DNA of 64,000 nucleotides. Origin: an uncultured Alphaproteobacteria bacterium. Its GTDB lineage: Bacteria > Pseudomonadota > Alphaproteobacteria > Rhodobacterales > Rhodobacteraceae. The notes under the pieces are model-generated. The model was not told where the DNA came from. It searched no databases and worked only from the letters and a program-made list of their open reading frames with translations. This document shows, piece by piece, positions 54,590-62,372 of this stretch. The stretch is from positions 1 through 64,000 of the forward strand of contig CACBAO010000004.1 in NCBI GenBank assembly GCA_902537235.1, given 5' to 3'. The position numbers and the translations under genes were made by a program. Every line of letters begins with the position of its first letter. Position 1 is the first letter of the stretch.

Positions 54590-55213
54590 CTAACTCTCCG
54601 AGGAGTTGTGGTTTTTGGCTATGGTTTTCTCTCGACTTCCTCTTGGATCAATCCAACCAATGTTACCATCCTTCCTATAGTAAACTAAGTTTAATCCTGA
54701 ATGCGAGGCATTTCGGAAAAATATGCAACTTTGATTTTCTAATTCTAGGCGAATAACAGCTTGTTCTACTGTCATTTCCTCTATCTTATAAGATAATTCT
54801 GCAATTACAGGCATACTATCACCTTCGTTACCATCTATCTCATCTTCATCTAAATTCAAAACACTTTGATAAATCTTTAATGGTTCATCGGTTGATGAAA
54901 TATTTTTACTTTCGAAATTTCTGTGACTTTTCATCCTTCTATGATAACGCCTCAGTTTTTTTTCTATATGATCTAAGGCATCTTCATAACTGGTATTTGC
55001 ATCCTTCCCTCTGCCAGTTGCATCTAATTCAATCTTGTTCTTGAGATGTACTTTTAACTTAGCTTTAAAGTTCCCAATTCTTTTTTCTAAAGTTATTTGT
55101 GTACTTACGGCATCATATGAATATTTGTTCAGAACTTCGCCTATCCTAGCACTACTGTAGGTTTGAAACGATTCTCCAAGTTCAATATTTTTACCAACTA
55201 TTTTTATATTCAA
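54590..55213 (-). CDS. hpf: Long-form ribosome hibernation promoting factor
   Basis: 207 aa from a TTG at 55211-55213, which gives the family-like start MNIKIVGKNIELGESFQTY; ATGs at 55264 and 55300 are possible but the latter sits in a palindrome and adds atypical residues. The N-terminal domain binds the 30S; the C-terminal domain (ELSYKIEEMTVEQAVIRLEL ... NLVYYRKDGNIGWIDP) dimerises to form 100S ribosomes. Expected to be induced in stationary phase. Confidence 0.9.
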   Translation of the reverse strand: MNIKIVGKNIELGESFQTYSSARIGEVLNKYSYDAVSTQITLEKRIGNFKAKLKVHLKNKIELDATGRGKDANTSYEDALDHIEKKLRRYHRRMKSHRNFESKNISSTDEPLKIYQSVLNLDEDEIDGNEGDSMPVIAELSYKIEEMTVEQAVIRLELENQSCIFFRNASHSGLNLVYYRKDGNIGWIDPRGSREKTIAKNHNSSES

Positions 55214-55291
55214 ATTTAACGCACGCTCCTGTCCTTTAGTATATATCAATTGATAAAAAAACATAGCGTTTGTTAAAAATCTGACGGTGAC

Positions 55292-55306
55292 GTATACCAT
55301 GTATAC
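55292..55306. promoter_or_regulatory. Palindrome in the hpf upstream region
   Basis: GTATAC (55292-55297), CAT, GTATAC (55301-55306): each half is itself palindromic, so the site is symmetric overall. It lies about 80 bp upstream of the preferred hpf start and 92 bp before the ilvA-like start, so either could be regulated. Confidence 0.4.
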
Positions 55307-55397
55307 AATATTACTACTTTGATGTTCATTAATAATTTCTCTTTATTTTGATATTGAAATGGTAAATAAAGAGCTTAAAATCAGCTTCACAAAAAAA

Positions 55398-56612
55398 ATG
55401 ACAATTAACATAGACACAATAACTCACGCTAGTAAGGAATTGATAGGTAATATAATTAGAACACCTACTATTCGATCCCAACATTTAAGTAGTGAAATCA
55501 ATGGGGAGGTTTTCCTTAAACTAGAAAACCTTCAATATACATCTTCTTTCAAAGTTAGAGGGGCTTACACTTCCATAACACGTTTAAAAGAAGAACAAAA
55601 AAAAATGGGTGTTATTGCTATGTCGGCGGGTAACCATGCCCAAGCTGTAGCTTGGTGGGCAAAAAAAGAACGCGTCAAGGCGACAATCGTTATGCCAGAG
55701 CATGCTCCTTTATTCAAAGTAATGAAAACAAAAAGTTTAGGTGCAGACGTTATCCTAAGGGGACGCACTTTAAATGAGTCTCAAAATTATGTTTCTGAAC
55801 TGGTAAATGATAAAAAATTGTCTCTTATACATCCATATGACGATCCCAACGTTGTAATTGGTCAGGGCACCCTCGGATTAGAGTTTATGGAAGATATTAA
55901 AGATTTAGACCTAATCGTTATTCCTATTGGAGGGGGTGGATTGATATCAGGTATATCAATAGTGGCCAAGGCTCTTAACCCCAACATAAAAATATATGGA
56001 GTGCAAACTGAAAAATTCCCCTCCATGTATAATGTGCTCCACAAGAAGGATCTTGAAATTTTGGGGGATACCTTGGCTGATGGTATAGCTGTGAAAAGGC
56101 CTGGGAAAATTACTTCAGAAATAATAAAGGATCACGTTGATGATATCCTGCTAATTAATGAGTTTGAGCTCGAAAAAGCAATCAGTACTCTCTTTGAAAA
56201 CGAGAGAGTTGTCGCTGAAGGAGCAGGCGCTGCTGGGGTCGCCGCAATAATAAAGAATAAAAATACATTTTCCGGCAAAAAAGTAGGAACAGTAATTTGC
56301 GGAGGCAACATTGATGCCAGGTTATTTGCTAGCATACTTAATCGAAAACTTTTAATGGATGGAAGAATGACCAAAGTACGGATCGATATAATTGATGAGC
56401 CTGGAATGCTGGCTAGAATTTCAAATTTAATCGCTAGGTATGGTGGCAACATTATAGAAATTTATCATCAAAGAATGTTTAATGACGTTCCAGTTAAGAA
56501 TGCAAAAATTGATGCTATTATCGAAGCGTTGAGCGTGGAACATATTGCCTCTATCATAAAGGCTCTGAGAGAAGACGGGTTTCAGGTGTCAGAAATAATG
56601 GAAAGATCCTAA
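55398..56612 (+). CDS. ilvA: Threonine ammonia-lyase with C-terminal ACT domain
   Basis: 404 aa from the ATG at 55398, whose MTINIDTITHASKELIGNII matches the family start; an ATG at 55359 adds 13 residues. PLP Lys52 in TSSFKVRGAY, AMSAGNHAQAVAWW, phosphate loop PIGGGGLISGI, and a C-terminal ACT domain starting RIDIIDEPGMLARISNLIA. Deaminates threonine to 2-oxobutanoate. Length and single ACT match the TdcB-like/ilvA short form. A tdcB assignment is also possible. Confidence 0.93.
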   Translation: MTINIDTITHASKELIGNIIRTPTIRSQHLSSEINGEVFLKLENLQYTSSFKVRGAYTSITRLKEEQKKMGVIAMSAGNHAQAVAWWAKKERVKATIVMPEHAPLFKVMKTKSLGADVILRGRTLNESQNYVSELVNDKKLSLIHPYDDPNVVIGQGTLGLEFMEDIKDLDLIVIPIGGGGLISGISIVAKALNPNIKIYGVQTEKFPSMYNVLHKKDLEILGDTLADGIAVKRPGKITSEIIKDHVDDILLINEFELEKAISTLFENERVVAEGAGAAGVAAIIKNKNTFSGKKVGTVICGGNIDARLFASILNRKLLMDGRMTKVRIDIIDEPGMLARISNLIARYGGNIIEIYHQRMFNDVPVKNAKIDAIIEALSVEHIASIIKALREDGFQVSEIMERS

Positions 56613-56658
56613 CTTTCTAATTATTTGACATATATCCACTTTTATTTATTTTTAAGGC

Positions 56659-57396
56659 ATGAAGTTAGAAGATATTGTTTTTAAATCAAAAAAAATAAAT
56701 AAAGCGTTTGCGTGGGCGGCTCACATTTTCACTGCATCAGGACTTATTTTTGGGTTTCTAGGCCTTATAGCTATATTAAATGGTGAACAAACTTTGGCAT
56801 TTTTATTTATGGGTTTTGCTTTAGTTATCGACGGCGTCGATGGAACTCTAGCTAGATACGTCAACGTGGAAGAAGCACTCCCTGAAGTAGATGGGAGTAC
56901 TTTAGACAACGTTATAGATATGTTTAACTACTCAATACTACCTGTATTAATGATTTATTGGTTTTCAATGGTTCCATATAATCTCGTTCATTTAACCTGC
57001 ATCTCTATTTTGCTCGCTAGTTGTTACACGTTTTCTGATAAGAACATGAAAACGACAGATTATTACTTCAAGGGTTTTTCTGCGCTTTGGAATTTACTAG
57101 TTTTTTTTCTTTTTATTTTAGACCTCGGACTTTGGTTTAATTTCGGTGCTATATGCTTATGTTTAATATTGACTTTCATTCCGATAAAAATAATACATCC
57201 ATTCAGAGTTAAAGAGCTGCGCAATTCTTCAATACTGATGGTAGGGGTGTGGTCTACAAGTGCGGTTTTTCTAATCCTGCATAAACACAGTTTCTTATTT
57301 CACCAGTTTCATGCTACGGTTTTTGGACTATGGTTGATCAGCACTGCTTATTTTGTATGGATCTCCCTTAGGAGATCCTTTAAACAAAATACTTAA
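56659..57396 (+). CDS. pcs: Phosphatidylcholine synthase (CDP-alcohol phosphatidyltransferase)
   Basis: 245 aa, about eight membrane helices. Active motif DGVDGTLARYVNVEE ... DGSTLDNVID (D-G-x2-A-R ... G-x3-D-x3-D) with the 12-residue gap found in Pcs enzymes, which condense CDP-diacylglycerol with choline. Phosphatidylcholine by this route is typical of alphaproteobacteria. Convergent with the pseudoazurin gene, no gap. Confidence 0.88.
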   Translation: MKLEDIVFKSKKINKAFAWAAHIFTASGLIFGFLGLIAILNGEQTLAFLFMGFALVIDGVDGTLARYVNVEEALPEVDGSTLDNVIDMFNYSILPVLMIYWFSMVPYNLVHLTCISILLASCYTFSDKNMKTTDYYFKGFSALWNLLVFFLFILDLGLWFNFGAICLCLILTFIPIKIIHPFRVKELRNSSILMVGVWSTSAVFLILHKHSFLFHQFHATVFGLWLISTAYFVWISLRRSFKQNT

Positions 57397-57837
57397 TTAA
57401 GAACCTACCTGACTCAAATATTTTTCGAGTCGCTCTTTAGATTTTTTTGGAACTTTTTGACCTTTAAGAAAGTCAGTAGGATCTGCAGAGTCTCCAACTT
57501 GGATTAAAGCCACCATTCCATTCGCATAGTGCGGGGTGCATCGAATCCCGTAAAGTCCTTCAACTTCTACCGTATAACTAAATTTCTTGTTAATTTTACT
57601 CTTGAACTTTTTTGCTCCCTCGGGGATTAATCCTTTTATGGACGCAGCCATATGCCCCTTATCCGTCGGTAGAAAAATGATGTTGTCACCTACTTGGGCC
57701 TTTATAAAGGAAGGCTCGAATATCATTTTTCCTTCATCGCCCTTATTTAGCATTTTCACTTCAATGTCAGCTGCGAAAGCAGCTGCAGATACTAAAAAAC
57801 TAGCCAACAATGTTACCGTTAGTGAAAAAAGTCTCAT
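57397..57837 (-). CDS. Pseudoazurin (type I blue copper protein)
   Basis: 146 aa. Signal peptide MRLFSLTVTLLASFLVSAAAFA. Copper ligands His62 (DKGHMAAS), Cys100, His103 and Met108 (YGIRCTPHYANGM). Periplasmic electron carrier, classically feeding nitrite or nitrous oxide reductases, but no denitrification gene is in the window. Strong Shine-Dalgarno AAAGGAGGAT before the ATG. Confidence 0.94.
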   Translation of the reverse strand: MRLFSLTVTLLASFLVSAAAFAADIEVKMLNKGDEGKMIFEPSFIKAQVGDNIIFLPTDKGHMAASIKGLIPEGAKKFKSKINKKFSYTVEVEGLYGIRCTPHYANGMVALIQVGDSADPTDFLKGQKVPKKSKERLEKYLSQVGS

Positions 57838-57933
57838 ATTATCCTCCTTTACAATATGTAACCCACAAGCTGTAACATGGAGTAAATTTAAGTGGTGTCA
57901 ACCAAAAATATAAAAACCCTAAGAGATTATCTT

Positions 57934-58344
57934 TTAATTAGACTGCAGTTTTTTTTGTCGTCGCACAAATATGAAACTTTGGACGCAAAAATATACATAA
58001 ACAAATCCTGTGATCAAAAGCATAAGCTTTGATAATCCAGCATAATAGTTATTAAACATGCCTCTAAAAAAATCGAGCCCACCCAAAAAGGCGATTATGC
58101 CAATAACTACTGCTATATGCATCAAAGCCTTCCTAAATGTCGGTTTTATCACTGATATAAAGCCAATAAAGACAAGTGGTACCCCGATGAAGGCAGGTAT
58201 CATAGACGTTATAGAAGAACTTCCTGAAATTAATGATATAGTGATACCCCAAATGACCATAAATAAGCCATAAAGTGTTGTTAAAAACTCTATAGATAAC
58301 GAGAAGACCCTAAAATCTTGGGTATTATGAGTATTTTCAGACAT
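57934..58344 (-). CDS. Hypothetical membrane protein, 136 aa
   Basis: Four hydrophobic segments (FLTTLYGLFMVIWGITISLI, MIPAFIGVPLVFIGFISVI, ALMHIAVVIGIIAFLGGL, LMLLITGFVYVYFCVQSFIFV) ending RRQKKLQSN. Starts one base after the DUF2237 stop with GGAGG upstream, so it is in that operon. Function unknown. Confidence 0.75.
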   Translation of the reverse strand: MSENTHNTQDFRVFSLSIEFLTTLYGLFMVIWGITISLISGSSSITSMIPAFIGVPLVFIGFISVIKPTFRKALMHIAVVIGIIAFLGGLDFFRGMFNNYYAGLSKLMLLITGFVYVYFCVQSFIFVRRQKKLQSN

Positions 58345-58743
58345 CTAATTTCCTCCAGTATATTTTTTTAAGTGTTCCAAATCGCAAATATCTAGGCATT
58401 TGATATTTGTTGCTTCAAGAACGACTTTAGGTGCTTTACCTGCCATTCTAGCTTCTTCCCACCTTGTTGCACAAAGACACCAACGATCCCCATCCTTCAA
58501 ACCTTCAAATTGATATTCTGGTCTGGGCGTAGATAGGTCATTTCCTCTTTCTTTTGAAAACTCAAGGAACTCTGTTGTCATTATTGCACAAACAGTATGA
58601 CTTCCTATGTCTCTAGGATCCCAGCTACAACAACCGTCCCTCAAAAACCCGGTTAATGGGTCACTAGAACAGGATTCGAGTGTTGTACCAATTACATTTA
58701 ATTGTGATTTTCTTGGGTCAAGGTACTCTTTTTCATCAAACAT
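58345..58743 (-). CDS. DUF2237 family protein
   Basis: 132 aa. Family pattern LNVIGTTLESCSSDPLTGFLRDGCCSWD, GSHTVCAIMTTEFLEFSK, GDRWCLCATRWEEA and VVLEATNIKCL, with many conserved Cys that may bind a metal or be redox-active. Function not known. Precedes the four-TM hypothetical gene. Confidence 0.85.
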   Translation of the reverse strand: MFDEKEYLDPRKSQLNVIGTTLESCSSDPLTGFLRDGCCSWDPRDIGSHTVCAIMTTEFLEFSKERGNDLSTPRPEYQFEGLKDGDRWCLCATRWEEARMAGKAPKVVLEATNIKCLDICDLEHLKKYTGGN

Positions 58744-58819
58744 ATTTCATACTCCTTAAAAACTTTTTAAGTTCTATTTTTTGTAACATTTAAATAAATA
58801 AGCCAACCTAAATTAATAT

Positions 58820-59401
58820 CTAGCTGAGCGGAATACTATTGTCATTTTTCTTATTTTGATACTCTTCAGATAAACTATCGTATATTGACGATATACGTTC
58901 GGATATTTTCAATAAATAATCTCTACTTGCTGGCTCTAGCTTACTGATCAGCTCTTTTATTGCATAACATTTCCAAAAATAATTTTCTTTACTATATGCT
59001 CCATCCGACCTTCCAAATACTTCCGACAGAATGTCTAAATCATGAGCTATATTAAAAGCCTTTTTTGTGTCTCGGTAATTAAAAAAATAGTAAATAGTAT
59101 TAAACCCGGCCCAAGTAATAGCTGATAAACACATTGGGCAAGGCTCATGTGTTGATAAAAATATTAGATCATCTGTGGACCTATTTTTGTTTTCGGCAAA
59201 AAATTTGTTTAACGTAGATATTTCACCATGAAAGAGCGGGTTTTCAGTTTCTTGATTAATTCCAATAGTCATGGTTGCATAGTCATTTTTAGTTAGAATA
59301 GCGCCTCCAAAAACTTTATTACCTTTCGCAACACCTTTTTTTGTTTCTGGAATTATTTCTTCTTCGATGACCCTCAAAGCTGTCTCTATGAAATTTTTCA
59401 T
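58820..59401 (-). CDS. Zn-dependent nucleoside/cytidine-type deaminase
   Basis: 193 aa. The zinc site is His58-Gly-Glu60 (HGEISTL, where most members have HAE) and PCPMC (Cys88, Cys91). GGAILTKN precedes. Probably guanine, cytosine or tRNA-type deamination of small molecules; long C-terminal helical extension. Four-nt overlap with the end of pobA, so coupled to it. Confidence 0.87.
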   Translation of the reverse strand: MKNFIETALRVIEEEIIPETKKGVAKGNKVFGGAILTKNDYATMTIGINQETENPLFHGEISTLNKFFAENKNRSTDDLIFLSTHEPCPMCLSAITWAGFNTIYYFFNYRDTKKAFNIAHDLDILSEVFGRSDGAYSKENYFWKCYAIKELISKLEPASRDYLLKISERISSIYDSLSEEYQNKKNDNSIPLS

Positions 59402-60579
59402 AATGGTATGCCCACATAGTTTTCAGCAAAATGCGCTTGTGCAAAATTTGAGTGAGACAGATATTCTAATTCACTTAATTTTATTTTCCTGTCGAATTCT
59501 TTAGTCTCAGGAAACTCATGCATCAAAGTTGTCATCCACCAACTAAACCTCACCGCTTTCCATATTCTATTCAAAGCTGTTTTAGAGTAGTTAAATAATT
59601 TCTTATCACCCTCTCCTCTATAAAAGGCTATAAGGCCCTCTGATAAATAATGCACATCTGACACTGCTAGGTTCAAACCCTTGGCTCCAGTTGGAGGCAC
59701 AATGTGAGCAGCATCTCCAACAAGAAAAAGATTGCCGTATTGAAGCGGCTCGACCACAAAACTCCTCAGCGGAGCAATAGATTTCTCAATTGAAGGGCCA
59801 ATCCTTAAATTATCCTTTGAATTCTCGGGTAGTCGTTTAATTAATTCCTTCCAAAAATAATCATCCGAATAGTCCTCTGCTTTAGTATTCAAATCACACT
59901 GAAGATAGTATCTTGAAAGATTATTATTCCTCATTGAGCATAAGGCAAATCCATCACTAGTGTTGGCATAAATCAACTCATCACTGACAGGAGGGGTTTC
60001 AGACAAAATACCTAACCAGCCGAATGGATATATTCTTTCATACTCTTTTCTTTGGTTTAGAGGGATTCGCTGCCTGCTAACGCCATGAAAGCCATCACAG
60101 CCTACAACAAAGTCTGATACAATTTTAATTTCTTTCCCAATTTCATCTTCAAATATTACCTCCGTCTTTGAACATTTTGGGTCGATTATATTTACGTTTT
60201 TTACCTGGAAAAAGACATTAGCTTCTCTCTCCTCTTGCTTTTGGTATAAATCTTTTGTTACTTCAGTTTGTCCAAAGATTGTCACACTCTTACCCACGGT
60301 CTCTGAAAAAGAAACTCTGAAACCTTTATTTTCTGATGAAAGGTAAGTACCTTCATGAACAAACCCATCAATATCTATTCTTTCACCTACACCAGCTCGC
60401 TTCAATATTTCTACGGTCCCACTCTCCAAAACACCAGCTCTTATTCTTGATAATACATGGCTTTTAGTGTGTTTTTCCAAAATGATGGTGTCAATACCCT
60501 CATTCATAAGCAACTGAGATAGTAATAGGCCCGATGGACCACCACCTATAATCGTTACTTGTGTTTTAAAATTTTCCAT
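59398..60579 (-). CDS. pobA: 4-hydroxybenzoate 3-monooxygenase
   Basis: 393-aa FAD enzyme turning 4-hydroxybenzoate into protocatechuate. FAD site TIIGGGPSGLLLSQLL, the PobA segment SRIRAGVLESGTVEILKRAG with FVHEGTYLSSENKGFRVSF, VGCDGFHGVSRQRIP, and VGDAAHIVPPTGAKGLNLAVSD. Full length. Its ATG lies 8 nt after the T-run of a strong terminator and has no Shine-Dalgarno, so expression may need anti-termination. Confidence 0.95.
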   Translation of the reverse strand: MENFKTQVTIIGGGPSGLLLSQLLMNEGIDTIILEKHTKSHVLSRIRAGVLESGTVEILKRAGVGERIDIDGFVHEGTYLSSENKGFRVSFSETVGKSVTIFGQTEVTKDLYQKQEEREANVFFQVKNVNIIDPKCSKTEVIFEDEIGKEIKIVSDFVVGCDGFHGVSRQRIPLNQRKEYERIYPFGWLGILSETPPVSDELIYANTSDGFALCSMRNNNLSRYYLQCDLNTKAEDYSDDYFWKELIKRLPENSKDNLRIGPSIEKSIAPLRSFVVEPLQYGNLFLVGDAAHIVPPTGAKGLNLAVSDVHYLSEGLIAFYRGEGDKKLFNYSKTALNRIWKAVRFSWWMTTLMHEFPETKEFDRKIKLSELEYLSHSNFAQAHFAENYVGIPL

Positions 60580-60586
60580 AAATTAT

Positions 60587-60619
60587 AAAAAAGCGAAGGA
60601 GGCTGTTAAGCCTCCTTCG
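60587..60619 (-). terminator. Strong intrinsic terminator between sORF and pobA
   Basis: Read on the minus strand: stem CGAAGGAGGC (60619-60610), loop TTAACA, stem GCCTCCTTCG (60603-60594), then C and six T (60592-60587). A perfect 10-bp G/C-rich stem with a T-run. Its 3' arm (CCTCCTT) could instead pair with the AAGGAGG Shine-Dalgarno of the small gene upstream, so alternative folds are possible. Confidence 0.88.
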
Positions 60620-60637
60620 GTGACTGACGATTTAGTG

Positions 60638-60718
60638 TCAGACCCCTTTTTGCCCCTCGAAAATTTTTGTCGAGAGGGTATCTATGTCTGCCACCATTAT
60701 CGAATAATCACTAGACAT
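60638..60718 (-). CDS. 26-aa micropeptide gene with near-perfect Shine-Dalgarno, upstream of pobA
   Basis: ATG at 60716-60718 (minus), TGA at 60638-60640; the peptide starts MSSDYSIMVADIDTL and ends KIFEGQKGV. Upstream GAAAGGAGGTG (60734-60724) is complementary to the 16S 3' end and 5-7 nt from the start, far stronger than the ribosome sites of most genes here. Followed after 18 nt by a strong terminator, then pobA. No Cys, no signal peptide. It may be an abundant small protein or an attenuation leader. Not recognised. Confidence 0.72.
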   Translation of the reverse strand: MSSDYSIMVADIDTLSTKIFEGQKGV

Positions 60719-60753
60719 TGGACCACCTCCTTTCAGTTGTTAAACTCTGATTA

Positions 60754-60783
60754 ATAATGTAAGATACTTTGTAATCTTCTCAA
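60754..60783 (-). promoter_or_regulatory. Candidate promoter of the micropeptide gene
   Basis: On the minus strand TTGAGA (60783-60778), 18-nt spacer, CATTAT (60759-60754). Two-thirds agreement with the sigma-70 consensus in each box. A start near 60747 would leave about 28 nt of leader, ending in the strong Shine-Dalgarno. Confidence 0.45.
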
Positions 60784-60860
60784 ACTATAAAATTTATAAT
60801 TGACTTAAAGATCAAAGATGACAGTTCAAGGAAACAGCATAGCGCATTGGATAAGTCGAC

Positions 60861-61292
60861 ATGTCTATTGAGAAAGCTCTGATTGACGCAGTTATGAAAG
60901 TCTACCAAAGCAAAGGTGTTGGGAAATTTTTTTCAATCAATTTTTTGGAGGAAACGGATGGCGAATTTGTTTTTGAGGTGTGCTTTCCTCTTGATTGTTT
61001 AAACCCTCAAGGAAATGTACAGGGTGGAATGATTACCAGCGTACTAGATGATTGCACTGCACTATGTGTTTTGTTTTCTACTAAAGGCAAAAGATTTCCT
61101 AACACAACGGACTTCCACACAACATTCCATCGGCCATTGTCTCTAGAGACTGCAACAATAAAGGCATCCATCTTGAAAATAGGCAAAAATATCGTTTCGG
61201 TAGAAGGTAAGATTTTTAAGGAAAAGCATAAATTAGTGGCTTCCTGTCTTCATACTGGGTTCCTTTTCGATACGCATGGAATGAAGAAATAG
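60861..61292 (+). CDS. PaaI-family hot-dog thioesterase
   Basis: 143 aa. NPQGNVQGGMITSVLDDCTALCVLF carries the HGG-like catalytic helix (with GNVQGG and Asp), followed by TTDFHTTFHRPLS and ASCLHTGFLF. Hydrolyses acyl- or aryl-acyl-CoA esters. Divergent from the micropeptide gene; 11 nt from the convergent SMR gene. Confidence 0.88.
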   Translation: MSIEKALIDAVMKVYQSKGVGKFFSINFLEETDGEFVFEVCFPLDCLNPQGNVQGGMITSVLDDCTALCVLFSTKGKRFPNTTDFHTTFHRPLSLETATIKASILKIGKNIVSVEGKIFKEKHKLVASCLHTGFLFDTHGMKK

Positions 61293-61303
61293 TTTTTAGT
61301 AAT

Positions 61304-61642
61304 CTATTTGGGTAATGTTATATTTATATTTACGAGAACAACACCAATAACTATTAGAGCTAATCCAATCACAGACCAAAAATTGAGAGATTGATTGAAA
61401 GCAAAATAAGATACTAAGGCCAAAGTAAAAATTCCTAATCCACTCCAAGTAGCATACATTATAGCAATGGGGATAAAGTTCACAACGATTGACAAAAAGT
61501 AGAAGGAAACACCGTAGAGTAACACTAGAGCTATAGTAGCTTTTGCGTTCGTAAAATTTTGAGATGCGGGTAACAAAAGTGTACCACTCACCTCAAAGAC
61601 TATTGCAGCTAGAAGGCAGAGATATGCCGTAATTGGTTGCAT
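61304..61642 (-). CDS. SMR-family multidrug/cation efflux protein
   Basis: 112 aa, four membrane helices. Helix 1 has LLAAIVFEVSGTLLLP with the conserved Glu (EmrE Glu14 equivalent); helix 3 has AIMYATWSGLGIFTLAL. Exports quaternary ammonium or similar cations by proton exchange. Three nt after the TPR gene on the same strand. Confidence 0.92.
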   Translation of the reverse strand: MQPITAYLCLLAAIVFEVSGTLLLPASQNFTNAKATIALVLLYGVSFYFLSIVVNFIPIAIMYATWSGLGIFTLALVSYFAFNQSLNFWSVIGLALIVIGVVLVNINITLPK

Positions 61643-61645
61643 TCT

Positions 61646-62212
61646 TCATAAACTTTTTCCATATAATTTGTTTTCTAGCATAGGCAAAAACCTTTTACCA
61701 TCCTCATTATGGGGATCGATTTCGTTCAGCCTCTTGTAGGATTTATATGCTTCACGAAAATTGCTATTGTGAATATGAATAAGCCCAGAACCAGATATGG
61801 CTCCGAAATGACGAGGCTGTCTTTTGAGCACCTCCTCAATATCTTTAAGTGATCCATAGAAATCACCCAATAAAAATTTTACTGTAGCCCTTTTATTCCA
61901 TCCCTCAACATAATCTGGATCTAATTCAATTATTTCACTGAACGCGATCTTTGCTTTTTTTAGTTTTCCAGAATTGAATAAGTCTAATGCTTCATCAATC
62001 TTGTTCTTGTTTGTTCTATCGATATACCCTTCTAACCACAGACTCCAAACTTCTCTTCTTATAAGCCCTGAGTCAGAGGGGCTTGGTGAAGACGCTAAGT
62101 TATCAAGGAGTAGTTCAATTCTGTGTTTCTCTTTTGATGAAAGAGAAAGTGATGTAATCGGAAGTATAAAGCAGATAGCGAGGCAGCATGTATAAATGAA
62201 TTTCTTTGCCAT
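61646..62212 (-). CDS. Exported TPR protein, 188 aa
   Basis: Signal peptide MAKKFIYTCCLAICFILPITSLS. The mature region has three TPR units (ALDLFNSGKLKKAKIAFSEIIELDP, EGWNKRATVKFLLGDFYGSLKDIEEVLKRQP, AYKSYKRLNEIDP). Periplasmic scaffold; function unknown. Divergent from cofD. Confidence 0.85.
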   Translation of the reverse strand: MAKKFIYTCCLAICFILPITSLSLSSKEKHRIELLLDNLASSPSPSDSGLIRREVWSLWLEGYIDRTNKNKIDEALDLFNSGKLKKAKIAFSEIIELDPDYVEGWNKRATVKFLLGDFYGSLKDIEEVLKRQPRHFGAISGSGLIHIHNSNFREAYKSYKRLNEIDPHNEDGKRFLPMLENKLYGKSL

Positions 62213-62290
62213 TGATATGTAAATGTAAATTGATCTCTTCCTTAAATTAGCGTAATATTCTTTTTTTCAAGCTAGAATTTAAAAACTATA

Positions 62291-62308
62291 TCAAATGTTT
62301 ACATTTGA
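62291..62308. promoter_or_regulatory. Perfect 18-bp palindrome upstream of cofD
   Basis: TCAAATGT (62291-62298), TT, ACATTTGA (62301-62308). Situated 64 bp upstream of the cofD ATG and 78 bp upstream of the divergent TPR gene. Overlaps a TTGACT (62305-62310) that could be a -35 box, though no -10 stands out. Regulation of F420 genes is inference. Confidence 0.5.
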
Positions 62309-62372
62309 CTTTAGCTGAGTTAATGGTACCCACTTTCAGAAGCAAAAATAAAGGTTGCTAACTTTAACGAAA

